Of a DNA stretch of 64,000 nucleotides, positions 24,770 through 33,981 are shown piece after piece. The position numbers were made by a program, and so were the translations under genes. This stretch comes from GWF2-33-9 sp964500435. GTDB taxonomy: Bacteria > Bacteroidota > Ignavibacteria > Kapaibacteriales > UBA2268. Below the pieces are notes generated by a model that had not been told where the DNA came from, ran no database searches, and was given only the letters and a program-made list of their open reading frames with translations. The stretch lies in the NCBI GenBank assembly GCA_964500435.1, contig CAZCNL010000003.1:62001-126000 (forward strand), given 5' to 3'. Position 1 is the stretch's first letter. Each line of letters begins with the position of its first letter.

Positions 24770-26854
24770 TTAATTTAATCCACGTTTGTTTAATAACGGT
24801 TCAATGCTTGGTTCTTTACCACGGAATTTAATGTAAAGTTGCATGGGGTCTTCGGTATTTCCACGTTCGAGAATATTTTTTCTGAAAGCATCTGCAGTTT
24901 TTTTGTCGAAAAGACCATTTTCTTTGAATGCTTGGAAAGCGTCGCTATCGAGAACGCCAGCCCAAATGTAGCTATAATAACCTGAATCGTAACCTCCACC
25001 AAAGCTATGACGGAAATAAGTTGATTTATATCTGGAAATAATTTCTGGTATTAAACCTAACGCATTCATTTTTTCTGTTTCAAATTTATTTACATCTTCT
25101 GTTAAAGGGCTTTCAATTGTGTGGTAATACATATCTAAATATGATGCAGCAAGGTATTCAACAGTAGCAAAACCTTGGTCGAACTTCGAACTGTTAACAA
25201 TTTTATTTACTAATTCTTGTGGAATGACTTCGCCTGTTTTATAATGTTTTGCATAAAGTGCTAAAACTTCAGGTTCGAATGCCCAATTTTCCATAATCTG
25301 TGAAGGTAATTCAACAAAATCACGAGCAACATTGGTCCCACTTACACCGAGATAATTACAATTTGAGAAAAGACCATGCAAGCCATGCCCAAATTCGTGG
25401 AAAAATGTTTCCACTTCATCAATGTTCAAAAGTGAAGGTTGATTTTTTGTTGGTTTAGCAAAGTTAAATACAAGAGAAACAATGGGCGATATTTTTTTTC
25501 CGTTTTTATAATATTGTTCTTGGTAATTTGTCATCCAAGCGCCACCTCTTTTGCTATCCCTTGGGAAAAAATCCATATATAAGATTCCAAGATGAGAACC
25601 ATCAGAGTTTAATACTTCATAGCCAACTACATCTTTATGGTAAACAGGTAAATTTTTCAATTCCTTAAAGGTAATTCCATATAATTTATTTGCAACGGCA
25701 AATATGCCGGCCCGCACATTTTCTAATTTAAAATATGGACGGAGTTGCTCTTCATTTAAATCATATTTTTTCAATCGAACTTTTTCTGCATAATATCGCC
25801 AATCCCAAGGTTCAAGTTTGAATTTTCCTCCTTCTTCGTTTATCATTTCTTGATATTCATCTGCTTCTTTTTTTGCCATTTTAATTGCAGGTGTCCAAAG
25901 TTTATCGAGCAATTCAAAAACTTTTTCGGGTGTTTTTGCCATATTTTCAGCAAGGACGTATGCAGAATGCGATTTATAACCTAAAAGTTTTGCTCTTTCT
26001 AATCTTAAATTAGCAATTTCTTCTATAACTTTTTTATTATCGAATTCATTATTATTATTCCCTCGCATTGAGTAGGCACGCCAAATCTTCTCTCGTAAAT
26101 CCCGTTTTGCAGAATATTGCAAGAAAGGCATAACTGATGGATTTTGTAATGTGAAAATCCATTTATTTGGCATATTTGAAGCTTTAGCATCCTCGGCAGC
26201 AGCATCTATTAATGATTGAGGCAATCCTGCTAAATCTTCTTTATTATCTATAACTAATTTAAAATCATTTGTTTCTTTTAACACATTTTGATTGAATTTC
26301 AAAGTGAGTAAGGAAAGTTTAGAGTTAATTTCCCGCAATTTTGTTTGAGATGCATCATCTAAATTTGCTCCATTGCGAGCAAAATCGTTATAATCTTTTT
26401 CAAGTAATCTCATTTGTTCTGCGGTCAACTTCAATGAATTTCGCTTTTCGTAAACAGCTTTGATGCGTTCGAAAAGTTTTTTGTTCAGCAAAATGTTATC
26501 TGAATGTTCTGAAAGGATTGGTGAAATCTCATTAGCAACCTTTTGCATTTCATCATTAGTGATAACACCGTCTAAATTAAAGAAAATCGTAGTAATTCGG
26601 TTTAAAAGCAAACCACTTTTGTCGAGAGCATCGATAGTATTTTCAAAATCTGGAACTGCTTTATTGTTAACGATTTCGTCAATTTCTTTTTCGTGAATCT
26701 TTATTGCTTCTTTTATGGCAGGAAGAAAATCCGATGTTTTGATTTTATCAAAAGGAGGAACTTGATATAGTGTTTTAAATTCTTCAAGTAAAGGATTAGA
26801 CAACAAAATACTGCTCATAGCAAAACTCATTATAAAAAATTGTAAGATTTTCAT
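24770..26854 (-). CDS. dcp: M3-family zinc metallopeptidase (peptidyl-dipeptidase Dcp-like), secreted
   Basis: The 694-residue protein has a signal peptide (about 1-20, MKILQFFIMSFAMSSILLSN), so it is likely periplasmic. The M3 zinc site is H486-E487-F-G-H490 in ETFFHEFGHGLHGLF, with a downstream glutamate in MENWAFEP. The rest matches Dcp-type oligopeptidases: PLLEEFKTLYQVPPFDKIKTSDF in parts at the start, ILYMDFFPRDSKRGGAWM before the site, and SYYSYIWAGVLDSDAFQ-type sequence near the end. It should remove dipeptides from the C-terminus of oligopeptides. Intact length (about 680-700). It stands alone on its strand. Confidence 0.92.
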   Translation of the reverse strand: MKILQFFIMSFAMSSILLSNPLLEEFKTLYQVPPFDKIKTSDFLPAIKEAIKIHEKEIDEIVNNKAVPDFENTIDALDKSGLLLNRITTIFFNLDGVITNDEMQKVANEISPILSEHSDNILLNKKLFERIKAVYEKRNSLKLTAEQMRLLEKDYNDFARNGANLDDASQTKLREINSKLSLLTLKFNQNVLKETNDFKLVIDNKEDLAGLPQSLIDAAAEDAKASNMPNKWIFTLQNPSVMPFLQYSAKRDLREKIWRAYSMRGNNNNEFDNKKVIEEIANLRLERAKLLGYKSHSAYVLAENMAKTPEKVFELLDKLWTPAIKMAKKEADEYQEMINEEGGKFKLEPWDWRYYAEKVRLKKYDLNEEQLRPYFKLENVRAGIFAVANKLYGITFKELKNLPVYHKDVVGYEVLNSDGSHLGILYMDFFPRDSKRGGAWMTNYQEQYYKNGKKISPIVSLVFNFAKPTKNQPSLLNIDEVETFFHEFGHGLHGLFSNCNYLGVSGTNVARDFVELPSQIMENWAFEPEVLALYAKHYKTGEVIPQELVNKIVNSSKFDQGFATVEYLAASYLDMYYHTIESPLTEDVNKFETEKMNALGLIPEIISRYKSTYFRHSFGGGYDSGYYSYIWAGVLDSDAFQAFKENGLFDKKTADAFRKNILERGNTEDPMQLYIKFRGKEPSIEPLLNKRGLN

Positions 26855-26946
26855 AAAAATAAAATGTTTAATTAATAAAATGCAAATTAAGAATAAATAG
26901 AAAAATAAATATTATCAGTAGGTATTAAATTGAATTTTTGTTCATC

Positions 26947-29286
26947 TTATTCTTCAGCTAAAACAATTACTTGCAAATGCTCATTGATTTGTATAACTGT
27001 TTTTTTATTTGGGTTTATAACATATTCATTATCAGCATTATCATAAATATATCCTATTGCAGTTTCATTGTAAACTGAAAAAATATCAATAATTTCGGCA
27101 AAAGTTAATTGATTTTGTTGTATATCAGCATAATCTTTTAATCTTCGGAAATATAACTCAGAACCCTCTGATGTAAAGAGAATATTAAATGCTTTTTCTA
27201 ATTCTCTTTCTTCGGATAATTGAGCTAAAATTGAACTTACCATTGTTGAACCAATGATATAATCGCTGACTTGCTCATTTTTTGCTAACTCCTCATTAAA
27301 TTTATTTAAAAGCTCAACAACAACTGAGTATTTGCGATTGTATTCTTTTGCGATATCTCGTAAATGAATCAATGAAACTAATGTTATAGAATCTGCTGCT
27401 TCCATCTCTAATTCTTCATTGTTACTTAAAATTATTATATCGTCTTTGTCTTTTGTAATCTCAACTAAAAAATCTTTATCTGTAATATCCCCAATACTAA
27501 AAGTAACATTTAATTCTCCAATTTTATAAGAATTATCATTAATTAATACGAAACTGTTTCTTACTTTTTCATCATTGCAATTTTTAATATAATCTATTGT
27601 TTTTTTGAATTCTTCAGAATTAAAGGGTACAACAGTTAAATTGCATTCTAACTTTATATAAGAAGATAATTCACAAATAATCAATTCAAGTTTGTTATTT
27701 GAACCTAAGATTAAGAAATTTTTTGATTGCATATTCGAAACGACATCTTTTTTGGTATTATAATTATGGATAGTCGGAATCTTAACAGGTGAATATTTAA
27801 TTGTGCTATCATCTTCAGCAAGAATTACTAACTTATCCTCAGGTTTAAAAACGTAGTCCATAGGTGGATTTAATACGCAACCATTAAATTCATTTAAAAT
27901 ACCAAAAGGACAAGATTCTTGAAAATCAAATAATAACTCATAAAAAGTCTTTCCGATTAAATTGCGACCAACTTTTTTATTTGTTTCATCAACAATATAT
28001 AATTCGCTCCCTTGAAAACCTATAATTTCACTAATAACTTTGGTCAACTTATGGTTAATAGTTGATTGGGTAATAATTCTCGACAAGAAGTTTGTTGAAT
28101 TGAACACAATCAATTGGTCAGATGCGATACTTTTAGCAATCTTGATTGTTTTTTGGTCTGAAATTTCGGCAGTAATATGAAATTTATTAATGGAATTTTT
28201 AGGTTTATGGTTAATTAATGCAATTATTGATTTAAGAATTGGCATATCATCAATATAATTGTCATCTTTTAAAATAATAATTGAATTAGATTCCCAAGCA
28301 TTTGCAATAATTAAATCAGAAAGAGACTGTGGCGAACCATTTCTGAAACTAATTTTGGTAGTTTGTGTATTTTCAAAATAATCCCGCAATGTTAAATCAA
28401 TTTCATTTTTGTCACGTTCAGCTAAAATCACAATATGTGCTTTTTCTTTACTATAATTTGCTTCTATTAATTCCTCAATAATTTTGAAAATGTTTTGGGA
28501 CCAACCTAAAATTAGAGTATGATTAGTATAAAGTATTGGCGATTTGCCACGTTTTTCATTTTCTTTTGTAGATTCCATATCAGATGTAATGATGCCAATA
28601 AATAAATTTAAAAATATCATTGCTGCGATGAATTGGAAACTTATGAAAAATAATGAAAATATCCAATCTGGAAATCCCGAATTTAAAAGCTTTTGTATTC
28701 CTTCGCTTTCGTAGAGACTTGACCAACCTTCGAATGTAATAAATAATAATCGCTTCATTGAAATCCAAATGCTGCCGAAATTTTCAGCGTCAACTTTTCC
28801 AAACAAATCTGTTGCAATTATTCCATAAACATAAAAAAGAAGCATCAACAGCAAAACAACATAAGTCATTGAAGGAATACTTCGTAATAATGATGTAAGT
28901 AATATTTTTAAATTTTTGTTTTTTTCAAAAATTTTTGCAAATCTTAAAATTCTTGCTAATCGGATTACGACTAAATATTGAGTGTCAATAACTGGAAAGA
29001 AAAAAGGTACGAAACAAACTGCTACAACCAAAAAATCAAAAATATGCCAAGAATCATAAAAAAATCGCCAAGGGTATTTGCCTTCTGCTAAAATATTTAT
29101 TATTATTTCAATAGCGAAAATAAGCAAGATTAAGTTATCAAAAAAATCTAAGATACTTCCATATTTTGATGTTATTGATGGAGAAGTCTGCAACCCAACA
29201 ACAACTCCTGTTAATAATATTACAATGTTTATGAAATTTTCAAATTTTTTTGAATGTGCAATCTTTTTAAATTTTGCTTGCCACAT
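26947..29286 (-). CDS. Voltage-gated cation channel fused to a CASTOR/POLLUX-type regulatory region
   Basis: The 779-residue protein joins two modules. Residues about 15-240 form a six-helix voltage-gated unit. The S4 helix has R109, R112, R115 and K118 at every third position. The pore filter is T184-F-E-G-W-S-S190, close to bacterial Nav (TLESW) and animal Cav (TFEGW) filters and unlike potassium channels (TVGYG). Residues about 250-779 begin HTLILGWSQNIFKIIEELI, the hallmark of the CASTOR/POLLUX cytosolic region with Rossmann-like RCK folds; VILAERD, NPPMDYVFKPEDKLVILAED and a C-terminal set of alternating strands follow. It should be an inner-membrane tetramer conducting Na+ or Ca2+ under voltage and cytosolic control. 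Ion choice and ligand are unknown. Confidence 0.82.
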   Translation of the reverse strand: MWQAKFKKIAHSKKFENFINIVILLTGVVVGLQTSPSITSKYGSILDFFDNLILLIFAIEIIINILAEGKYPWRFFYDSWHIFDFLVVAVCFVPFFFPVIDTQYLVVIRLARILRFAKIFEKNKNLKILLTSLLRSIPSMTYVVLLLMLLFYVYGIIATDLFGKVDAENFGSIWISMKRLLFITFEGWSSLYESEGIQKLLNSGFPDWIFSLFFISFQFIAAMIFLNLFIGIITSDMESTKENEKRGKSPILYTNHTLILGWSQNIFKIIEELIEANYSKEKAHIVILAERDKNEIDLTLRDYFENTQTTKISFRNGSPQSLSDLIIANAWESNSIIILKDDNYIDDMPILKSIIALINHKPKNSINKFHITAEISDQKTIKIAKSIASDQLIVFNSTNFLSRIITQSTINHKLTKVISEIIGFQGSELYIVDETNKKVGRNLIGKTFYELLFDFQESCPFGILNEFNGCVLNPPMDYVFKPEDKLVILAEDDSTIKYSPVKIPTIHNYNTKKDVVSNMQSKNFLILGSNNKLELIICELSSYIKLECNLTVVPFNSEEFKKTIDYIKNCNDEKVRNSFVLINDNSYKIGELNVTFSIGDITDKDFLVEITKDKDDIIILSNNEELEMEAADSITLVSLIHLRDIAKEYNRKYSVVVELLNKFNEELAKNEQVSDYIIGSTMVSSILAQLSEERELEKAFNILFTSEGSELYFRRLKDYADIQQNQLTFAEIIDIFSVYNETAIGYIYDNADNEYVINPNKKTVIQINEHLQVIVLAEE

Positions 29287-29416
29287 AATTGTAGTTTTTT
29301 TTTTTGAATAATAAATAAAGAAAAAAATAAATTAGCAAAATTTTTTTAAATATAATAACATTTTTACATTATTTCGTCAATAATTTCAATGATTTTATAA
29401 ACAAAATTTTTACAAA

Positions 29417-30265
29417 ATGAATAATAATTATCATACATTCCTTTTTTTATTCTTCATAATATTTTTTTCATTTTCTTGCGGTAATTCACAAGATAGAACA
29501 AATAATAAAAAAGTTGAGAATGGCTTGACTGAACAAAAACAATCACAAAATTCCAATTCTGATGTTAAATATAAAGTTTTATATCCAGTTATCAAAAAAA
29601 TATATCCACACGATGAAAAAGCTTACACTCAAGGTTTGTATTACAAAAATGGTTATTTATATGAAAGTTCTGGGCTTTACGGTGAGAGCACTTTACGAAA
29701 AAATGATATTCTTACGGGCAATTCATTAAAAAAGATAAGTTTGCTCCCAATTTATTTTGGTGAAGGTATTACAATTTATAATGATAAAATTTATCAATTA
29801 ACATGGACTAATAAAAAAGGTTTTGTATATGATATGAATTCATTCCAAAAAATTGGTGAATTCGTTTATCCGACTGAAGGGTGGGGAATAACAAGCGACG
29901 GCAAATCTTTAATTGTCAGCGATGGCACTAATTTTCTTACATTTTACGATCCAGTAACTTTCGAAATCACAAAAACCATTTCTGTACAATTTCAGAACCA
30001 ATCTGTAATGAACTTGAATGAATTAGAATTCGTAGATGGGAAAATTTATGCAAATGTTTATATGACTGATAAAATTGCAATAATAAATTCTGAAAATGGA
30101 AATGTAGAACAATGGATAGATATCAGCAGTCTTCGTATGCAACTTGATGACCCTTCTGCTGCCGAAGTTTCAAACGGAATTGCATTTAATCCCGAAACGA
30201 AAACTTTTTATTTGACTGGAAAATATTGGTCAAATTTATTTGAAGTTCTCTTTGAAGAAAAATAA
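29417..30265 (+). CDS. Glutaminyl-peptide cyclotransferase (Glu_cyclase_2), lipoprotein
   Basis: The 282-residue protein has a lipoprotein signal, with hydrophobic residues 8-20 and lipidated C21 in FSFSCGNS. The mature part matches the plant/bacterial-type glutamine cyclotransferase, a five-bladed beta-propeller: YPHDEKAYTQGLYYKNGYLYESSG, FGEGITIYNDKIYQLTW, PTEGWGITSDGKSLIVSDGT and NELEFVDGKIYANVY. The enzyme converts N-terminal glutamine to pyroglutamate. In Bacteroidota, secreted proteins processed after translocation often start with Gln, so a periplasmic cyclase fits that setting. A low-complexity Asn/Lys/Gln linker (about 22-55) follows the lipid anchor. Confidence 0.88.
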   Translation: MNNNYHTFLFLFFIIFFSFSCGNSQDRTNNKKVENGLTEQKQSQNSNSDVKYKVLYPVIKKIYPHDEKAYTQGLYYKNGYLYESSGLYGESTLRKNDILTGNSLKKISLLPIYFGEGITIYNDKIYQLTWTNKKGFVYDMNSFQKIGEFVYPTEGWGITSDGKSLIVSDGTNFLTFYDPVTFEITKTISVQFQNQSVMNLNELEFVDGKIYANVYMTDKIAIINSENGNVEQWIDISSLRMQLDDPSAAEVSNGIAFNPETKTFYLTGKYWSNLFEVLFEEK

Positions 30266-30286
30266 AGAATACTTATAATAAATTAA

Positions 30287-31003
30287 TTAATTGCCAATAA
30301 ATAATGGTGATGGTTTTACATCACCAAATAAAAAAATAGGTACATCAGGATAATCAGGATTATTAGTTAACAGCAAAATCTTTCCTTTTAATACGCCAAC
30401 TTCATTAGGAGAAAAAGTTATAGTCAATGGGTATGAATCATTTTTCTTGATTATTTGTCCATCTTTTAAATTAACTCGAACATCCGATGGGGAAATTGAA
30501 CCAATATTAACTATTACGTCCATATCTGATTTATTATTTAATGTTATTGTTTGGCTACTTGTTTCGCCTACACGAATATCAGTAAATGAAATAAATGAAC
30601 TTGGTGAAACAAAGATATCACGTCTTATATCTGCTTTTAATGTTAATTCTAAAACACTATTTTTCGGATCGTTTGAAAACACTCTAATAGATTTTTGGAT
30701 TGGTCCTTGGTATGATGATATTGATAAAGTTATTATCATACTTGTTTTCTCACCAGGTGCTAAAACATTTTTTGTGAGAGGTGCATTTGTGCAACCACAA
30801 GTAGGTTGAACATGTGTTATAACTAATGTATCAGTTCCAGTATTTCTCAATTCAATTTCGGCATTTAATGGGTGGTCTTTTGGTTTTACTATTCCCCAAT
30901 CAATGGTTGTGCCTTTTGGAAAGAATAATGTAGGTTCAGAAAATAGACAAATATTAGAAAATAGAAATATTAAAATCACACTATATTTAAGGCGGTTTAT
31001 CAT
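30287..31003 (-). CDS. DUF1573 domain-containing secreted protein
   Basis: The 238-residue protein has a signal peptide (residues about 1-22, ending LFSEP). Residues about 35-125 are a DUF1573 domain: DWGIVKPKDHPLNAEIELRN, HVQPTCGCTNAPL and LAPGEKTSMIITLSISSYQG. A second immunoglobulin-like repeat follows (about 130-235; GETSSQTITLNNKSDMDVIV). DUF1573 proteins are ASH/Hydin-like beta-sandwich modules of the periplasm or cell surface with no assigned activity. Two conserved cysteines lie in PTCGCT. It is in the same orientation as the T9SS cargo gene upstream (80 bp gap), suggesting co-expression. Confidence 0.85.
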   Translation of the reverse strand: MINRLKYSVILIFLFSNICLFSEPTLFFPKGTTIDWGIVKPKDHPLNAEIELRNTGTDTLVITHVQPTCGCTNAPLTKNVLAPGEKTSMIITLSISSYQGPIQKSIRVFSNDPKNSVLELTLKADIRRDIFVSPSSFISFTDIRVGETSSQTITLNNKSDMDVIVNIGSISPSDVRVNLKDGQIIKKNDSYPLTITFSPNEVGVLKGKILLLTNNPDYPDVPIFLFGDVKPSPLFIGN

Positions 31004-31083
31004 AATTATTACTCTTAGAAAAATATAAAATATTGTTCTTGGTAATTAAAACGTTTATATTCTGTTTTTGTTTATTTTAACTT

Positions 31084-32301
31084 TTATTTGAATAAAGAAA
31101 ATTTTATAAGCTGACAATAATTCTTAGTTTGGATTTTGATGAAATAAATTCCACTTGAATAAGGGTAAGTTTCAAGAAAAATCTTATTTAAACCAATTTG
31201 TAATTTATGGTCATTAATTGATTGTAGCATATTCCCGAATATATCAATGATTTCTATATTCACATAGTAATCTGAATTAGTTTGAATTTGCAAGAAAGAA
31301 TCATCATTATTTGTAAAAAAATCGCATTTAAACAAATTATTATCTTCTAAATTTACGGAAGTGTTCGATTTTGCTTCTCCTGAATTTGCATTTACCATAA
31401 GGCTTGATATATCAACAGCTTCGAAATCACTTCCTTTGATTTGTTTAAGCTCATTTATTGCATCATTATTCCATCTTTCGTCGGGAACGCCTGAAATGAA
31501 CCATGCAGAACCATTATCAGCAAGAATCATCCCATATTTTTTTAATGCTGTTAAAATAACTTGAGCTTCTTTGGAAAATGTTGAAATATTCACGCTATTT
31601 TTTAATCGGAAAACCTGTCCCATAGGTGGATATTTCTCATCAGTAATTGAAGAAGCATAATGTCTTGCGGGCCATTTATATTTTCGTTGAGTTTTTGGTA
31701 CCGTAAATCTAATCATATGTTTAATTTCTCCAGCAGCGACTTCATCATATCTTACCAAACCTGGTAATATAGGTAATCCAGCAGCATCTGCTGAAGTCCA
31801 CGAATCAGGACGTAGAGAATTTGAATTCAAATCAAAAATTGCTCCTGAACCTGCTCTCCAACTACCATCCGGATTTTTATATGCAGAATAAAGTTCATAT
31901 AATATGCAGTTGTCCTTATCAACTATTAAAATATGTCTATCACCGTTACTATCTTCGCCCCCTTCAATCAGTGGATTGTCTGGTATTGGATAAGGTCCTT
32001 TGTCAGATTCATCTGCATATTCGAATTGCACGAATACTTTTTTTTGATCGCCATCAACAATTGTATATGGAATCCCAATAGGCGCATTATTCCATAAACC
32101 AGAACCAAAATCAGGATGCAAATTTTTTGTTAGACCTATTGTTTGTATGTAAATATCTGAATTTTTATCTACTGGTAATTTATCAATTGGTGTGTTCCAA
32201 ATATTGTTTGATGGTAATATTGAACAGGGCATTTCAACTTGTGCTAATGTAACAAAAGTTGATATTAATATAGTTGTGAAAATGAATAATATGTTCTTCA
32301 T
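31084..32301 (-). CDS. Secreted protein with T9SS type A sorting domain; body uncharacterised
   Basis: The 405-residue protein has a signal peptide (about 1-20, ending TLAQV) and a T9SS C-terminal domain at about 325-405: VNIEIIDIFGNMLQSI, GLNKIFLETYPYSSGIYFIKI and QLIKFSLFK, with the usual G-x-Y-F-I/V core. The body (25-300) is well ordered, with SNNIWNTPIDKLPV, LHPDFGSGLW, RHILIVDKDNCILYELY, WTSADAAGLPILPGLVRYDE and ILADNGSAWFISGVPD. I recall similar bodies in secreted proteins of other phyla without a known activity, but cannot confirm this. It should be exported through the outer membrane by the T9SS and held at or released from the surface. Confidence 0.78.
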   Translation of the reverse strand: MKNILFIFTTILISTFVTLAQVEMPCSILPSNNIWNTPIDKLPVDKNSDIYIQTIGLTKNLHPDFGSGLWNNAPIGIPYTIVDGDQKKVFVQFEYADESDKGPYPIPDNPLIEGGEDSNGDRHILIVDKDNCILYELYSAYKNPDGSWRAGSGAIFDLNSNSLRPDSWTSADAAGLPILPGLVRYDEVAAGEIKHMIRFTVPKTQRKYKWPARHYASSITDEKYPPMGQVFRLKNSVNISTFSKEAQVILTALKKYGMILADNGSAWFISGVPDERWNNDAINELKQIKGSDFEAVDISSLMVNANSGEAKSNTSVNLEDNNLFKCDFFTNNDDSFLQIQTNSDYYVNIEIIDIFGNMLQSINDHKLQIGLNKIFLETYPYSSGIYFIKIQTKNYCQLIKFSLFK

Positions 32302-32363
32302 TGACTTCCATTATTTTTTTTCAAAATTATGAAATAAAGAGTTATTTCATATTATACACCAAG

Positions 32364-33359
32364 TTATACGAGATTCATTTCAATCATCTTTTCGGCAATT
32401 TGGATTGCATTTGTCGCCGCTCCTTTTCGAATATTATTTGCAACAACCCAGAGCCATAGTGAATTTGGAATGGTTAAATCAGTTCTTATTCTGCCGATGA
32501 AAACTTCATCTTTTTCTTTTGTAAAAAGTGGTGTTGGGTAAATTTGCTCTTTTAAATTATCTAAAATTATTAAATTTTGTTGGGATTTAAATAATTCATT
32601 TAAATCTTTGACATCAAAAGATTTTTCGGTTTCAATAAAAACAGTTTCAGCATGTCCAACTTCAAATGGCAAACGGACGCAAGTCACTGTAATCGGGATA
32701 TTAGGATTGTGAAGCATTTTCCTTGTTTCATTAATCATTTTTATTTCTTCTTCAGTCCAATTTTGAATTTTATCTGATTCAGTATGGAAGATTGCATTAG
32801 AAAATATAGGGTGCTCATTTGTATTGTTTTTATGTTCCATTTCAGAATATAATTTATCTAATCCTTTTTGCCCAGCACCAGAAATAGATTGATATGTAGA
32901 AACAATTGCTTTTTTTAATCCCAAATTGTCATAAATTGGTTTAATTGCAACTAATAGTTGTATTGTAGAGCAATTAGGATTTGCGATAATATTATGATGC
33001 CAAAGTAAATCCTCGGGGTTAACTTCGGGGACTACTAAAGGAACATTTTCATCCATTCGCCAAGCTGAGGAATTGTCAATGACAATGGTTCCATTTTTTG
33101 CAAATAGTGGTGCAAATTCCTTGCTTATTTTTCCACCCGCCGAAAATAGTGCAAAATCGAATTTTTCGACCGTGGCTTCCTTTAAAGCACGAATTTTATA
33201 AACTTGTCCATTAAATGAAATTGTTTTGTCTTCTGACCTTTCGGATGCATAAAAAGTTATCGAAGAAATAGGGAAATTTCTTTCTTCTAATACTTTAATA
33301 AAAGTACGACCGACAAGACCAGTTGCCCCAACTATTGCAATATTAAATTTCTTGTTCAT
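32364..33359 (-). CDS. asd: Aspartate-semialdehyde dehydrogenase
   Basis: The 331-residue enzyme has the NADP-binding N-terminus IAIVGATGLVGRTFIKVLEE, the active-site cysteine C130 in IIANPNCSTIQ, and the substrate-binding region around H236 in RLPFEVGHAET. VSTYQSISGAGQKG is the conserved flap. It reduces aspartyl phosphate to aspartate semialdehyde for lysine, threonine, methionine and diaminopimelate synthesis. Length is in the family range (about 330-340). It lies downstream of tRNA-Pro and tsaE on the same strand with a 29-bp gap, and may be read from the same transcript after tRNA processing. Confidence 0.95.
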   Translation of the reverse strand: MNKKFNIAIVGATGLVGRTFIKVLEERNFPISSITFYASERSEDKTISFNGQVYKIRALKEATVEKFDFALFSAGGKISKEFAPLFAKNGTIVIDNSSAWRMDENVPLVVPEVNPEDLLWHHNIIANPNCSTIQLLVAIKPIYDNLGLKKAIVSTYQSISGAGQKGLDKLYSEMEHKNNTNEHPIFSNAIFHTESDKIQNWTEEEIKMINETRKMLHNPNIPITVTCVRLPFEVGHAETVFIETEKSFDVKDLNELFKSQQNLIILDNLKEQIYPTPLFTKEKDEVFIGRIRTDLTIPNSLWLWVVANNIRKGAATNAIQIAEKMIEMNLV

Positions 33360-33388
33360 AATTTAATAACTTGTAATATAAATTTAAG

Positions 33389-33462
33389 TCGGAGTGACTG
33401 GACTCGAACCAGCGACCCCTGCGTCCCGAACGCAGTACTCTAGCCAACTGAGCTACACTCCG
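33389..33462 (-). tRNA. tRNA-Pro (anticodon CGG)
   Basis: On the minus strand the 74-nt cloverleaf has the acceptor stem CGGAGTG/CACTCCG with discriminator A, a D-arm GCTC...GAGT type, the anticodon stem CTGCG/CGCAG with loop TTCGGGA (anticodon CGG), variable GGGTC and T-loop TTCGAGT. C1 and TTCGGGA are as in known proline tRNAs. CCA is not encoded. The first 10 nt of the tRNA overlap the 3' end of tsaE. Confidence 0.95.
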
Positions 33463-33914
33463 AAGTTTATTTCTCGAGGAAGTTCAAATTGAAAATGTCT
33501 TACATTATCATTTTCTTCATCAGTGGAAATTTTAATTTTAATACTTTTAGAAAAATCAAATGTTGTTTTTTCAGCCCATTCAATTATGGTAATAGCATTA
33601 GCATCATTTAAGTATTCTGAAAAACCTATTTCAACAAGTTCTGTTTCTTTTTCAATTCTATACAAATCAATATGGTAAATGTAGAAAGGTGAGTCATCAA
33701 GAGTTGATGTATATTTATTTACAATTGTAAATGTGGGACTTGTAACTATTTCTTCGACTTGGAAATAATCACAAATCCCTTTAACAAATTCTGTTTTGCC
33801 GGAGCCCAAATCGCCATATAGTGCAATTATATCGCCTGCGACTAAACTCTTTGCAAATTCAAAGCCTAATTGCTCTGTTTCTATTTCACTTTTTGTTGTC
33901 GTTTTTACAATCAT
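33453..33914 (-). CDS. tsaE: tRNA threonylcarbamoyladenosine biosynthesis ATPase TsaE
   Basis: The 153-residue protein is a P-loop ATPase with Walker A GDLGSGKTEF (K40), the switch-like region TSPTFTIVNKY, IYHIDLYRIE and the C-terminal ITIIEWAEK, all typical of TsaE. With TsaB and TsaD it makes t6A37 in ANN-decoding tRNAs; neither partner is in the window. Length is normal (about 140-155). Its last codons, GGA GTG TAG, are also the acceptor-stem and position 8-9 nucleotides of tRNA-Pro. If both are on one transcript, RNase P cleavage at the tRNA 5' end would remove the tsaE stop codon, so tRNA maturation and intact tsaE mRNA would compete. Confidence 0.94.
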   Translation of the reverse strand: MIVKTTTKSEIETEQLGFEFAKSLVAGDIIALYGDLGSGKTEFVKGICDYFQVEEIVTSPTFTIVNKYTSTLDDSPFYIYHIDLYRIEKETELVEIGFSEYLNDANAITIIEWAEKTTFDFSKSIKIKISTDEENDNVRHFQFELPREINFGV

Positions 33915-33981
33915 TATTTTTTAAAATTACAAAATTAATCAAAATAAGTATTAATAAAATATTATGTTGATTAATTTGTAA

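Noticed and set aside
26947..29286. Classical MthK-like potassium channel
   Set aside because: The filter is TFEGWSS, without a TVGYG-type potassium signature, and a full voltage-sensor with S4 is present.
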